DNA of 64,000 bases. Origin: Methylobacterium sp. NEAU K (GTDB lineage: Bacteria > Pseudomonadota > Alphaproteobacteria > Rhizobiales > Beijerinckiaceae). Where the stretch lies: NCBI RefSeq assembly GCF_030700285.1, contig NZ_JAUYZJ010000011.1, forward strand, positions 62,001 to 126,000. Direction: 5' to 3'. The translations under genes and the position numbers were made by a program. The number at the start of each line of letters is the position of its first letter. The stretch's first letter is position 1. The notes under the pieces are model-generated. The model searched no databases. It was not told the DNA's origin and worked only from the letters and a program-made list of their open reading frames with translations. Below, piece after piece: positions 25,983 to 34,248 of the stretch.

Positions 25983-26044
25983 TTCTCCGAGGCAGCGCGG
26001 CTGACGCGGATCGTGTACAAGGGCGGATCGATCGGGAGGCGGAT

Positions 26045-26263
26045 GTGCTGGGTCGTTACGAGCGCGGGAACAACGGCGAGGCCGTCGTCGAGTACGGCGA
26101 CGGCACCATGCGGGTGGTCAAGCCCGGCAGCTTCGTGCGCTGCGCGGTGACCGGCGAGCCGATCCCGCTGGACGGGCTGCGCTATTGGAGCGCCGCCCGG
26201 CAGGAGGCCTATGCCTCGCCCGAGGCGATCCTGAAGCGTCTCAAGGAAGCCGGGCGCCCGTAG
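26045..26263 (+). CDS. DUF2093 family protein
   Basis: A 72-residue alphaproteobacterial DUF2093 protein: LGRYERGNNGEAVVEYGDG, then MRVVKPGSFVRCAVTGEPI and LRYWSAARQEAY. The single cysteine and the PIPLDGLRYWS segment are conserved in the family; function unknown. It is in the reading frame of a large open stretch that also covers ribF out of frame, so length is not evidence here; the family match is. GTG start chosen because GGGAGG lies five bases upstream. Converges on lpxK with three bases between the ends. Confidence 0.85.
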   Translation: MLGRYERGNNGEAVVEYGDGTMRVVKPGSFVRCAVTGEPIPLDGLRYWSAARQEAYASPEAILKRLKEAGRP

Positions 26264-26266
26264 CGC

Positions 26267-27250
26267 TCACGGCGCGCCGCCGAGCGCGTGCCGGACCTGC
26301 CGTCGGAGAGCGTCCGGATCGTCCGGCACGAGGCGCACGCGCAGGACCCGCACCCGCGCCGCGAAGTCGGCTGGCAGGCGCACAGCATCCTTCTCGGTGG
26401 TCACGAGGTCGGCCCCGAGCCTTTCCGCATCCGCGGCCAGAGCGGCCAGTTCGGCGGCGCGATAGGGGTGGTGATCCGGGAAGGAGCGCATCCCGACGAG
26501 AGCGGCTCCCGTGCCGCGCAGGGTCGCAAAGAACTTCTCCGGCCGCCCGATTCCCGCGAAGGCGAGACAGCGCCGGCCGACCAGTTCGGAGCTGTCCGCG
26601 TCCAGGCGCGCGCGATGGACCGCAAGGCCGCGCCGTTCGGCCATTCGGGCGACTGCCTCGCCCGGTGCCCCGTCGCCCACCAGGATCAGCCCGGCGACGT
26701 GCGGCCATTGCCTCTCGAGGGGCGCCCGCAGGGGGCCGGCCGGGAACGGCAAACCGTTGCCGATGCCGGCGCCGCCGTCGACCACGGCCCAGGCGAGATC
26801 CTTGGCAAGCGACGGGTTCTGCAGTCCGTCATCCATCACGATCGCGTCTGCGCCGAGCGACCGGCACAGGGCGGCCCCCGCCGGGCGGTCCCGGGACACG
26901 ATGGTCGGCGCGCGGCGGGCCAGCAGCAGCGGCTCGTCGCCGACCTCCGCGGCTCCGTGCCGGTCCGGATCGACCCGGACAGGACCGGCCAGGCGCCCGC
27001 CATAGCCGCGGGACAGGAAGGCGGGCGCCCGGCCGAGTTCGGCCACCAGGGCGGCCACCGCCAACGCGGCGGGCGTCTTGCCGGCACCGCCGAGCGTGAA
27101 GTTCCCCAGGCACAGGATGGGACAGGCCGCCCGCGCGCCCGTCCGATCCATGCGCCGGGCGGTGAGCGCGCCATAAGCCGCGCCGAGCGGTGCGAGGCAG
27201 CGGGCGGCCGGGTGATCCGCGCCCGCCGCCCAGAAGCGCGGCGGCCGCAT
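26267..27250 (-). CDS. lpxK: Tetraacyldisaccharide 4'-kinase
   Basis: Phosphorylates the 4' position of the lipid A precursor at the inner membrane. 327 residues. The Walker A loop is in CLGNFTLGGAGKTPAALAVA, followed by FLSRGYGGRL, the VGDEPLLLARR motif, and IVMDDGLQNPSLAKDL, all diagnostic of LpxK. An N-terminal hydrophobic patch (CLAPLGAAYGALTARR) precedes the P-loop. Its ATG overlaps the waaA stop by one base (TGATG), making it the last gene of a DUF374-waaA-lpxK operon. Confidence 0.94.
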   Translation of the reverse strand: MRPPRFWAAGADHPAARCLAPLGAAYGALTARRMDRTGARAACPILCLGNFTLGGAGKTPAALAVAALVAELGRAPAFLSRGYGGRLAGPVRVDPDRHGAAEVGDEPLLLARRAPTIVSRDRPAGAALCRSLGADAIVMDDGLQNPSLAKDLAWAVVDGGAGIGNGLPFPAGPLRAPLERQWPHVAGLILVGDGAPGEAVARMAERRGLAVHRARLDADSSELVGRRCLAFAGIGRPEKFFATLRGTGAALVGMRSFPDHHPYRAAELAALAADAERLGADLVTTEKDAVRLPADFAARVRVLRVRLVPDDPDALRRQVRHALGGAP

Positions 27251-28581
27251 CAGGCCCGGGCGAGGGGGCGCATGAGGCCCTCCCGTTCGAGACGCTGAAG
27301 CTTCATCTGCGCCACGAACGGGTCGAGGACCGCCAGCGTGCGGGCCACCGCGCCCTCGAAGGGCTGCAGCGCCCGCTGCCCGGCCTGCGCCATGCTGTCG
27401 AGCCGGGCCGCATCGCCCAGGAGTTCCCCGGCGACGGCCGCGAGCTCGACGCCGTCCCGCACTGGCAGGGCGGCTCCGGCCCGGTCGAGCGCGCGGTAGA
27501 CCACCGCGAAATTCTCGGTGTGCGGCCCGTGCAGCACCGCCGTGTCGAGGCGCACCGGCTCGATCGGGTTCTGGCCGCCCCGCGGGACGAGGGAGCCTCC
27601 GAGGAACACCAGCGGGCTGAGCCTGTAGAACAGGCCCATCTCGCCGATCGTGTCGGCCACATAGATCTCCACGGAGGGATGGGGACGGCCGCCGCTGGAG
27701 CGCCGCGCGCTGCGCAGGCCGAGGGCGGTCGCGCACTCGGCCGCCTCAGTGCCGCGGGCGGGATGCCGCGGGGCGAGGATGGTCAAGAGCTGCGGAAACT
27801 TCGCCTTCAGCACCGCGTGGGCGTAGGCGATCATGGCCTCCTCGCCGGGGTGGGTGCTGGCCGCGACCCAGACCGGCCGGCCGGCCACCATGGCGCCCAG
27901 ATAGGCGAGCTGCTGCGGGTCGGCCGGGGGTACCTGGGCATCGAATTTCAGGTTGCCGCTGATGCTGACCCGCGGGGCGCCGAGCTTGGCGAAGCGCTCG
28001 GCATCCTCCTGGGTCTGCGCGAGGCAGACCGCGATCCGGGCCAGGAGCGCCTTGGCGGTACGCGGACAGCGCTCCCAGCCCCTGAACGACCGCTCCGACA
28101 TGCGCCCATTGACCAGGATCAGCGGGATCTCGCGGGCGTCCAGCGCCAGGATGGTGTTCGGCCAGATTTCCGATTCGGCAACGATGGCGAGGTTCGGCTG
28201 CCAGTGGTCGAGGAACCGCGCTACCCAGCGTGGCGCATCGAGGGGGATGTACTGGTGCACCGCGCCGGGGGGCAGGCGGGCCCCGATCAGCTCGGCGGCC
28301 GCGCGCGTCCCGGTGGTTACGAGCACCGAGAAGCCGCGACCGATCATGCCCTCCACGAGCCCGACCAGCGACAGGACCTCACCGACGCTCGCGCCGTGCA
28401 TCCAGGCCAGGGGCCCCACCGGGCGTGCCCGGCCCGGCAGGCCGCGGCGCTCCGGCAGCCGCAGCGGGTCCTCCTTGCCGTGATGCGCGCGCCAGGCGAG
28501 CAGACCGGTGAGCGCCGGCTCGCCGACACGCAGGCCGGCGCGGTAGGCTTGCAGCGGCAGGGTCACGGACGGCATCTTCAC
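27250..28581 (-). CDS. waaA: 3-deoxy-D-manno-octulosonic acid (Kdo) transferase
   Basis: Adds Kdo to lipid IVA in lipopolysaccharide assembly. 443 residues. GT30 features: WMHGASVGEVLSLVGLVEG, VTTGTRAAAELIGARLPPG, HQYIPLDAPRWVARFLDHW, ESEIWPN, LVNGRMSERSFRGW, KFDAQVPP and SLVPRGGQNPIEP. The GTG start at 28581 overlaps the previous stop (GTGA) and has GGGAG seven bases upstream; an ATG six bases further in is possible. Coupled to lpxK downstream. Confidence 0.95.
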   Translation of the reverse strand: MKMPSVTLPLQAYRAGLRVGEPALTGLLAWRAHHGKEDPLRLPERRGLPGRARPVGPLAWMHGASVGEVLSLVGLVEGMIGRGFSVLVTTGTRAAAELIGARLPPGAVHQYIPLDAPRWVARFLDHWQPNLAIVAESEIWPNTILALDAREIPLILVNGRMSERSFRGWERCPRTAKALLARIAVCLAQTQEDAERFAKLGAPRVSISGNLKFDAQVPPADPQQLAYLGAMVAGRPVWVAASTHPGEEAMIAYAHAVLKAKFPQLLTILAPRHPARGTEAAECATALGLRSARRSSGGRPHPSVEIYVADTIGEMGLFYRLSPLVFLGGSLVPRGGQNPIEPVRLDTAVLHGPHTENFAVVYRALDRAGAALPVRDGVELAAVAGELLGDAARLDSMAQAGQRALQPFEGAVARTLAVLDPFVAQMKLQRLEREGLMRPLARA

Positions 28582-29363
28582 GCCACGTCTCCCATTCGGG
28601 CGGTCGCCGCCGCCGGGGACGCATCGCGATAGAGCGCCGCACGGTCGGGGCGCCCGACCAGCGCGTAGGCGCGGGCATGCACCCGGTTCATCTCGGCCTC
28701 GACGTAGTGCCGGAGCGCCTCGAACGCCTCGCCCTCGCAGTCGCGCGCCACGTAGATCGGCTCGCCCAGCACGATCGCCCCACGGCCGAAGGGCAGGCCG
28801 AGGCAGGCGCGGTCCCAGGACTTGAAGCGCAGGTGCCGGCTGGTCACAACGGCGGCCGGGATGATCGGGCGGCCGGACAAGCGCGCCAGCGTCAGGATTC
28901 CGGCGTCGCAGCGGCGCGAGACCTTCGGCACGTCCGCGCTGAAGGCGACTGATTCGCCGGCCTTGAGCGCGCGCAGCATCGCCCTCAGCCCCTCCGCGCC
29001 CCCCTTGGCGCGGGTATCGATCGCCCGGCCCCGGCCGCGGGCGCCGGATGCCCGCATCACCCGCACGCCGAGACGCTCCAGCGCGATGGTGTTGATGTCA
29101 CCGTCCGGGTTCTTCGAGATGATCGTGGCGACCGGATCGCTCGGTCGGCGCATGAACGGCATCATGATGTGCTGCCCGTGCCACATGCCGGCGATCAGCG
29201 GCAGCTGGGCATCGATCCACCGGTCCGCGGCGCCGGGACCTGCCGCTCCGGCATGCATTTCGAAGCGGTTCGTGACCCGCACGAGCCGGAGATAGGCGGC
29301 CGCGACGCGGCCGAGGACGCGCTGGACGGCGCGATGTCGGAGGATACGCTTGCCGAGACTCAT
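28578..29363 (-). CDS. DUF374 lysophospholipid acyltransferase-family protein
   Basis: 261 residues of the DUF374 branch of lysophospholipid acyltransferases. The active-site region is AGMWHGQHIMMPFM, with a GxWHxQ form rather than the classic HX4D, and later SKNPDGDINTIALERLGV and AFSADVPKVSRRCDAGILTLARLSGRPIIP. The ATG at 29363 begins MSLGKRILRHRAVQRVLGR; upstream in-frame sequence is not family-like and overlaps the iron-box palindrome. First gene of the lipopolysaccharide operon with waaA and lpxK, so it probably acts on lipid A or a precursor. Confidence 0.88.
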   Translation of the reverse strand: MSLGKRILRHRAVQRVLGRVAAAYLRLVRVTNRFEMHAGAAGPGAADRWIDAQLPLIAGMWHGQHIMMPFMRRPSDPVATIISKNPDGDINTIALERLGVRVMRASGARGRGRAIDTRAKGGAEGLRAMLRALKAGESVAFSADVPKVSRRCDAGILTLARLSGRPIIPAAVVTSRHLRFKSWDRACLGLPFGRGAIVLGEPIYVARDCEGEAFEALRHYVEAEMNRVHARAYALVGRPDRAALYRDASPAAATARMGDVA

Positions 29364-29525
29364 GACACGCCTGTGGCAGCCGGAGCGAACACCGCTCGCA
29401 CAGACCGGGGCCGGATTCGTCCGTGCACGGTCTAGTCCCCGCCCCTGAGCCAAGGCAACCGGATCCGTCGACCGTTCGATGAAAGCGACCGCCTCGTGAC
29501 CGGCAGCGAAAACGCGGCGGGCAGG

Positions 29526-29573
29526 CTTGTTTAGATGCATTCCAAACTGTAGATTGGAATGCATCTAAACAAG
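29526..29573. promoter_or_regulatory. Perfect inverted repeat, two opposed Irr-box (ICE)-like elements
   Basis: A 20-base arm at 29526-29545 and its exact reverse complement at 29554-29573, separated by ACTGTAGA. Within the left arm TTTAGATGCATTCCAAA is close to the Irr iron-control element (TTTAGAA nnn TTCTAAA; two mismatches by eye), and the right arm repeats it facing the other way. A possible promoter, TTGTTT then TAGATT with 16 bases between, is embedded, so a bound protein would block it. The right arm also touches the AAGGAG ribosome site of the MbfA-like gene. Irr control of mbfA is known in Bradyrhizobium and Agrobacterium; its use here is inferred. Confidence 0.75.
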
Positions 29574-29585
29574 GAGCCTATTGCC

Positions 29586-30122
29586 GTGGCAGCCGTCCTC
29601 GAAAACATGATCGATACCGGGCTTGAAGCCCGTCGCGCCTTCGTCCTGCGCTACGTGCAGCCGGGGCTCGCCGGCCTGATCGACGGCTCGGTGTCGACCC
29701 TGGCTCCCATCTTCGCGGCTGCCTTCGCCACGGGCCATAACGGGGCAACCTTCCTGGTCGGGCTCGCGGCCTCGGTCGGCGCCGGGATCAGCATGGGGTT
29801 CACGGAAGCGTTGTCCGACGACGGCAGCGTCACCGGGCGGGGCGACCCGTGGCTGCGCGGCCTCGTCTGCGGGGTCATGACGACGCTGGGCGGCCTAGGG
29901 CACACGCTGCCTTACGCGATCCCGGACCGGCTTCCGGCGGGCTGGCCGAATCCGTTCGTCCTCGCCACCAGCCTCGCCGTACTGGTGGTGGTCGTCGAAC
30001 TCGTCGTCATCGCGGCGATCCGCACACGCTTCATGGCGACCCCGTTCTGGCGTGCGGCCCTGCAGGTGATGGTCGGCGGTGCGTTGGTCCTCGCCACGGG
30101 CATGCTGATCGGTAGCGCTTGA
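29586..30122 (+). CDS. MbfA-like iron exporter lacking the ferritin domain (VIT1/CCC1 type)
   Basis: 178 residues from the GTG at 29586, nine bases after AAGGAG; an ATG at 29559 lies inside the palindrome and is less likely. The protein corresponds to the C-terminal membrane half of MbfA: YVQPGLAGLIDGSVSTLAP, FLVGLAASVGAGISMGFTEA, and TPFWRAALQVMVGGALVLA, with about five helices. MbfA elsewhere has an N-terminal ferritin-like domain of about 150 residues; here only about 25 residues precede the membrane part. Expected to export Fe2+ when iron is plentiful, matching the Irr-like operator before it. Confidence 0.88.
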   Translation: MAAVLENMIDTGLEARRAFVLRYVQPGLAGLIDGSVSTLAPIFAAAFATGHNGATFLVGLAASVGAGISMGFTEALSDDGSVTGRGDPWLRGLVCGVMTTLGGLGHTLPYAIPDRLPAGWPNPFVLATSLAVLVVVVELVVIAAIRTRFMATPFWRAALQVMVGGALVLATGMLIGSA

Positions 30123-30187
30123 CGTGGGGGCGCGCGACCGCGATGCGGGACGCGTCCCGTGCCCGTCTCGAGCGTTGACCCCCGGCG

Positions 30188-31096
30188 TTGACCTTCCGCC
30201 TCGCCCATCTCAGTGATCCGCATGTCGGCCCGCTGGGCCGGGTGCGCCTGCACCAGCTCATCGGCAAGCGCGCCACCGGCTACGCCAACTGGCGGCGCGG
30301 CCGGTCGCGCAGCCATGACATGGCCGTGCTCGAGACCCTGGTGGCAGACCTGAAAGGGCAGGGTGCCGCCCACGTCGCCTGCACGGGCGACCTGTGCAAC
30401 ATCGGCCTGCCGAGCGAGTGGGAGACGGCGCGCACCTTCCTGGAGGCGCTGGGCGCGCCCGAGACGGTGAGCTTCGTGCCGGGCAACCACGACGCCTACG
30501 TGCGCGGCTCCCTGGAGGGGTTGCTCGCCGCCTGCGGCGGCTACACGGGCGACGATTCGGGCTCGCGCGGGCGCTTTCCCTACCTGCGGCGGCGCGGACC
30601 GTTGGCGCTGGTCGGCCTCTCGAGCGCGATCCCCACGAAGCCGTTCGTCGCGACGGGGCGCCTCGGCGCGCCACAACTCGCGGCCGCCGAGGCGCTGCTG
30701 CGGGCGCTCGCCACCGAGCCGGGCAAGCCGTTCCGGGTGGTCATGATCCATCATCCGCCGCAGCCCGGAGGAGCCTCGCCGGGGCGCGAACTCAAGGATG
30801 CCGCCGCCTTCACCGCGATGATCGCGCGGGCCGGCGCCGACCTGATCCTGCACGGGCACAACCACATCGCCAGCAGCACCCTCATACCGGGGCCGGACGG
30901 GCGCGCCGTCCCGGTGATCGGCGCACCCTCGGCCTCGGCGCGCCCGGACGGGCACGGGGGGATGGCGGCGCGCCGGGCGTCCTACCTGCTGTACGACATC
31001 GACCGATCGGGAGACGGCTACGCGGTCACCGCCCGAAGGCGCGGCCTCGATGCCGCCGGAGCCGTCTGCGATCTCGGGCCGGTCGCCCTAGCCTGA
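30188..31096 (+). CDS. Metallophosphoesterase
   Basis: A 302-residue calcineurin-like phosphoesterase. The five metal-binding blocks are present in order: LAHLSDPHVGPL, ACTGDLCN, FVPGNHDAY, VMIHHPPQPGG and LHGHNHIASS. Proteins of this subgroup hydrolyse cyclic nucleotides or phosphodiesters; the specific substrate is unknown. The start is probably TTG at 30188, because MTFRLAHLSDPH matches family N-termini and no ATG or GTG lies close enough; I see only a weak ribosome site. Follows the MbfA-like gene after 65 bases. Confidence 0.88.
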   Translation: MTFRLAHLSDPHVGPLGRVRLHQLIGKRATGYANWRRGRSRSHDMAVLETLVADLKGQGAAHVACTGDLCNIGLPSEWETARTFLEALGAPETVSFVPGNHDAYVRGSLEGLLAACGGYTGDDSGSRGRFPYLRRRGPLALVGLSSAIPTKPFVATGRLGAPQLAAAEALLRALATEPGKPFRVVMIHHPPQPGGASPGRELKDAAAFTAMIARAGADLILHGHNHIASSTLIPGPDGRAVPVIGAPSASARPDGHGGMAARRASYLLYDIDRSGDGYAVTARRRGLDAAGAVCDLGPVALA

Positions 31097-31165
31097 AGGC
31101 GGCCGGCGGCCTGCCGTCGGGCCCGAGGCCGGGGCGGCCCGCTCGGGGCGCCGGCCTCGGGGGGC

Positions 31166-31327
31166 TCAGTTGCTCGCGGAGACGAGATCGGCGCGCTGCT
31201 GCCGACTGATGCTCGCTTCGTAGCGCTCGGCCTGCAGGCGGGTCAGACCGCTGATCAACGCGAGAGTCCCGCGATAGACTGTGTAGGTGCCGTCGTGAGT
31301 CGGCTTGACGCGAATCACCTCTGCCAT
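31166..31327 (-). CDS. Small 53-residue protein of unknown function
   Basis: A short frame MAEVIRVKPTHDGTYTVYRG continuing TLALISGLTRLQAERYEAS to a normal stop. An AAGGTAGG ribosome site precedes the ATG at a good distance, codon use is typical of the genome (GC at third positions), and the sequence reads like a compact fold with a beta hairpin and a helix. I do not recognise a family. It faces the metallophosphoesterase gene end to end. Confidence 0.55.
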   Translation of the reverse strand: MAEVIRVKPTHDGTYTVYRGTLALISGLTRLQAERYEASISRQQRADLVSASN

Positions 31328-31649
31328 GGGAGCCTACCTTGTGCTGGAGGTTGCCTGTCTTCGTCGGAGGAGAGCGATCCCTTTTTTGCTGAATTGTCCG
31401 ATCGAACGCGCGAACGACAGCGAGGTTAGCAATTGGGTAGGGTCTGACAAGGGTCAGTTACGGCTAAATGCTTAGTTAATTCTGTTGCAGTGCGGCAAAG
31501 CCTTGCCGGCGCTGGTGATCCGGGGCTGCGCAAAAAAGCGGCCGCGCGCTTGCATAAAGGATATGATCACTAGGGGCCTCGGGGCATACCCGCGCGCCGC
31601 GAATCCGGAACGGATCTCGCCCCGGCGGGGCGCGAAAAAGGGATACCCC
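31328..31649. other. Intergenic region, AT-richer than average
   Basis: About 320 bases between the 53-residue gene and the amidase. It is noticeably less GC-rich than the coding DNA, with a TTTTTT run near 31381 and TAAATGCTTAGTTAATTC near 31465-31482. It must hold the promoters for both flanking genes. No stem-loop, repeat or start with a plausible protein was found, and I could not place a -35/-10 pair with confidence. Confidence 0.5.
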
Positions 31650-33044
31650 ATGCAGCTCTGGCGTCTGACGGCGACCGACCTCGCGGCGTTGATCCGCACC
31701 GGAAAGGTTTCGGCCCGCGAGGCCGCGCAGGACGCGCTCGGGCGGCTCGACGCGGTCAACGGCCGGATCAACGCCGTCGTCGAGCACCGACCGCAGGATG
31801 TGCTGGCGCAGGCCGACGCGGTCGACGCCGCGCGTGCCCGGGGCGAAGCGCTCGGTCCGCTGGCGGGGGTGCCGGTGACGACCAAGGTGAATGTCGACCA
31901 GCGTGGCTTCGCGACCACGAACGGGCTGCGCCTCCAGCGTGATCTCGTGGCCGCCGACGACAACCCCGTGGTGGCGAACCTGCGCCGGGCCGGCGCGGTG
32001 CTGCTCGGGCGGACCAACACGCCGGCCTTCTCCCTGCGCTGGTTCACCACCAACCAGCTGCACGGCGAGACCAGGAACCCGCGCGATCCCGCGCTGACGC
32101 CGGGGGGCTCGTCCGGCGGGGCGGGCGCCGCGGTCGCGGCTGGGATCGGGGCGATCGCCCAGGGAACCGACATCGCCGGCTCGGTGCGCTACCCGGCCTA
32201 TGCCTGCGGCGTGCACGGCCTGCGCCCGAGCCTGGGGCGCATCCCGGCCTGGAACGCCTCGTCGCCCGAGCGCGGGATCGGGCCGCAGCTCATGGCGGTG
32301 TCGGGGCCGCTGGCGCGCAGCATCGCGGACGTGCGTCTCGGTCTGCACGCGATGGCTGCGCCCGATCCGCGCGATCCGTGGTGGGTACCGGCCCCGCTCG
32401 AGGGTCCGGCTCTGCCGCGCCGGGCGGCGCTCTGCGTGCGGCCGGGCGGCCTCGCGGTGGTGCCGGAGGTCGAGGCTGCCCTGCGGGATGCGGCGCGGCG
32501 CCTGACCGAGGCCGGGTGGACGGTCGAGGAGATCGCCGACACGCCCCCGATCCGCGAAGCGAGCGCCTTGCAGATCCAGCTCTGGCTCGGCGACGGCTAC
32601 GGGGTCGCCCGGGCGGCCGCCGAGCGCGAGGGCGACCCGGCGGCCATCGACCTCCTAGAGCATTTCCGGGCGCACGCGGAGACGATGCCGCCCGACGCCC
32701 TCGCCAAGGCGCTCACCCGGCGGGCGACGCTGGCGCGGGACTGGGCGCTGTTCCTCGCCGCGCATCAGGTGCTGCTGGTGCCGGTCTCGGCCGAGCTGCC
32801 CTTCCCGGACGGGCTCGACCGGACCGGCGAGGCCGGGATCGCACGCGCCTTCGAGGCGAACCTGCTGCAGGTCGGCCTCGCGCCGATCGGCGTCCCGGCG
32901 CTCACCGTCACCACCGGCCTCGTCGGACGCACGCCTGTGGGCGTTCAGCTCGTCGCATCCCGGTACCGGGAAGACCTGTGCCTCGCGGCGGGCGCGGCGA
33001 TCGAGGCGGCCGGGGCACCCGAGATGCCCGTCGATCCGGCCTGA
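31650..33044 (+). CDS. Amidase-signature hydrolase
   Basis: 464 residues with the amidase-signature triad visible: Lys79 in VTTKVNVDQ, Ser154/155 in PGGSSGGAGAAVAAG and the nucleophile Ser178 in GTDIAGSVRYPA. The start at 31650 follows AAAGGGATA. Cleaves a carboxamide to acid and ammonia; the substrate is not evident. It stands at the left edge of a cluster of unrelated amide and peptide hydrolases and faces the M20 peptidase gene end to end. A second amidase-signature gene lies at 41474, about 8.4 kb away, with a more canonical GTDTGGS nucleophile loop. Confidence 0.9.
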   Translation: MQLWRLTATDLAALIRTGKVSAREAAQDALGRLDAVNGRINAVVEHRPQDVLAQADAVDAARARGEALGPLAGVPVTTKVNVDQRGFATTNGLRLQRDLVAADDNPVVANLRRAGAVLLGRTNTPAFSLRWFTTNQLHGETRNPRDPALTPGGSSGGAGAAVAAGIGAIAQGTDIAGSVRYPAYACGVHGLRPSLGRIPAWNASSPERGIGPQLMAVSGPLARSIADVRLGLHAMAAPDPRDPWWVPAPLEGPALPRRAALCVRPGGLAVVPEVEAALRDAARRLTEAGWTVEEIADTPPIREASALQIQLWLGDGYGVARAAAEREGDPAAIDLLEHFRAHAETMPPDALAKALTRRATLARDWALFLAAHQVLLVPVSAELPFPDGLDRTGEAGIARAFEANLLQVGLAPIGVPALTVTTGLVGRTPVGVQLVASRYREDLCLAAGAAIEAAGAPEMPVDPA

Positions 33045-33090
33045 GCGGCGACGCAGGGCCGCCCGGCATGAACCCGGGCCCGTACCGCCC

Positions 33091-34248
33091 TTACGATGAT
33101 CGGGCTGCGCCGAGATTCGCCAGCAGGGCCGCGAACAGCCGCGCCCGCTTTGGCAGCGTGCCGATCAGCACGTGCTCGTCGAGGGTGTGGTAGCCCTCGC
33201 CGAGCGGCCCGAGGCCGTCGAGGGTCGGGATGCCGTTGGCGCCCGTGAAGTTGCCGTCCGAGCCGCCCCCGGCACTGCGATGGGGCAGGCGCTGGCCCAG
33301 CGCTTCGCTCACGGTCCGCGCCCGTTCGTAGAGGGCCATGCAGCCCGCATCCGGCTCCCAGACCGGCCGGGTAACGCCGCGGGTCACGGTGAAGCGGACG
33401 CCGCCCTCCTCGCCCGACAGCGCCAGCATCCGCTCGACGCCGCGGTCGAGGTCGTCCTGGCGCTTGGCCATGCTCAGCGCCTGCCCGCGGCACAGGGTCG
33501 GGACGCAGTTGACCCACTGCCCGCCCGACACGATGCCGGTGGAGTAGGTGCAGTCCGCGTCCGACATCGCGTCGATGGCCAGGATCATCCGCGCCATGGC
33601 GCGGATCGCCGAGCGGCCCTCGTGAGGCGACGAGCCGGCATGGCTCGGGCGGCCCAAAGCCTCCAGGTCGAAGCGCGCGATGGCGTAGCGGCCGGTGACG
33701 ACCCCGTTCTCCGGCAGGCCGGGCTCGGGCACCAGCACGAAGGCGTGGCGGGCGGCCTCCGCCTCAATCAGGTCGCGGGTCGAGGGGCTGCCAACCTCCT
33801 CGTCGCCGGTGAACAGCACGGTCACCGGCAGCGGCGTCTCGACGCCGGCCGCCGCCAGGGCGCGGATCGCGGCCAGCGCGATCACGTTGCCGCCCTTCAT
33901 GTCGAGGATGCCCGGACCGTAGGCGCGGTCGCCCGCGATCCGCCAGGGCAGGCTCGCCAGCGTGCCCACCGGATGCACCGTGTCGAGATGCCCGAGCACC
34001 AGGATTCCCGGCAGGTCGCGGCGCCGGTGAGGGAAGCGGGCCCGCACGCAGCCGCTCAGGCCCATCCGGCCCGGGATGGTCTCGACGGCGGCCCCCGCGA
34101 TGGCGAGGTCGCGGGCGGCCACCGCCATCATCCTGTTGACCGCGGCGGCATCATGAGTCGGGCTCTCGCATTCGACCCAGGGCCGCAGCGTCGCGAGGAT
34201 CGCGTCGGCGTCGAGGTGCAGGTCGGGGATCATCGGTTCCGGCTTCAT
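33091..34248 (-). CDS. M20-family metallopeptidase (CPG2-like carboxypeptidase)
   Basis: 385 residues. Dizinc ligands of M20 peptidases: GHLDTVHPVG (His, Asp), GPGILDMKGG (bridging Asp), TGDEEVGSP (catalytic Glu and ligand Glu), VPEPGLPENG (Glu) and YHTLDEHV near the end (His). The dimerisation-domain motif GRPSHAGSSPHEG and the GGGSDGNF loop fit the glutamate-carboxypeptidase/ArgE group. Its ATG overlaps the MlrC stop (ATGA), and it is the last gene of a four-gene operon. Likely removes a terminal residue from a peptide or N-acyl amino acid product. Confidence 0.92.
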   Translation of the reverse strand: MKPEPMIPDLHLDADAILATLRPWVECESPTHDAAAVNRMMAVAARDLAIAGAAVETIPGRMGLSGCVRARFPHRRRDLPGILVLGHLDTVHPVGTLASLPWRIAGDRAYGPGILDMKGGNVIALAAIRALAAAGVETPLPVTVLFTGDEEVGSPSTRDLIEAEAARHAFVLVPEPGLPENGVVTGRYAIARFDLEALGRPSHAGSSPHEGRSAIRAMARMILAIDAMSDADCTYSTGIVSGGQWVNCVPTLCRGQALSMAKRQDDLDRGVERMLALSGEEGGVRFTVTRGVTRPVWEPDAGCMALYERARTVSEALGQRLPHRSAGGGSDGNFTGANGIPTLDGLGPLGEGYHTLDEHVLIGTLPKRARLFAALLANLGAARSS

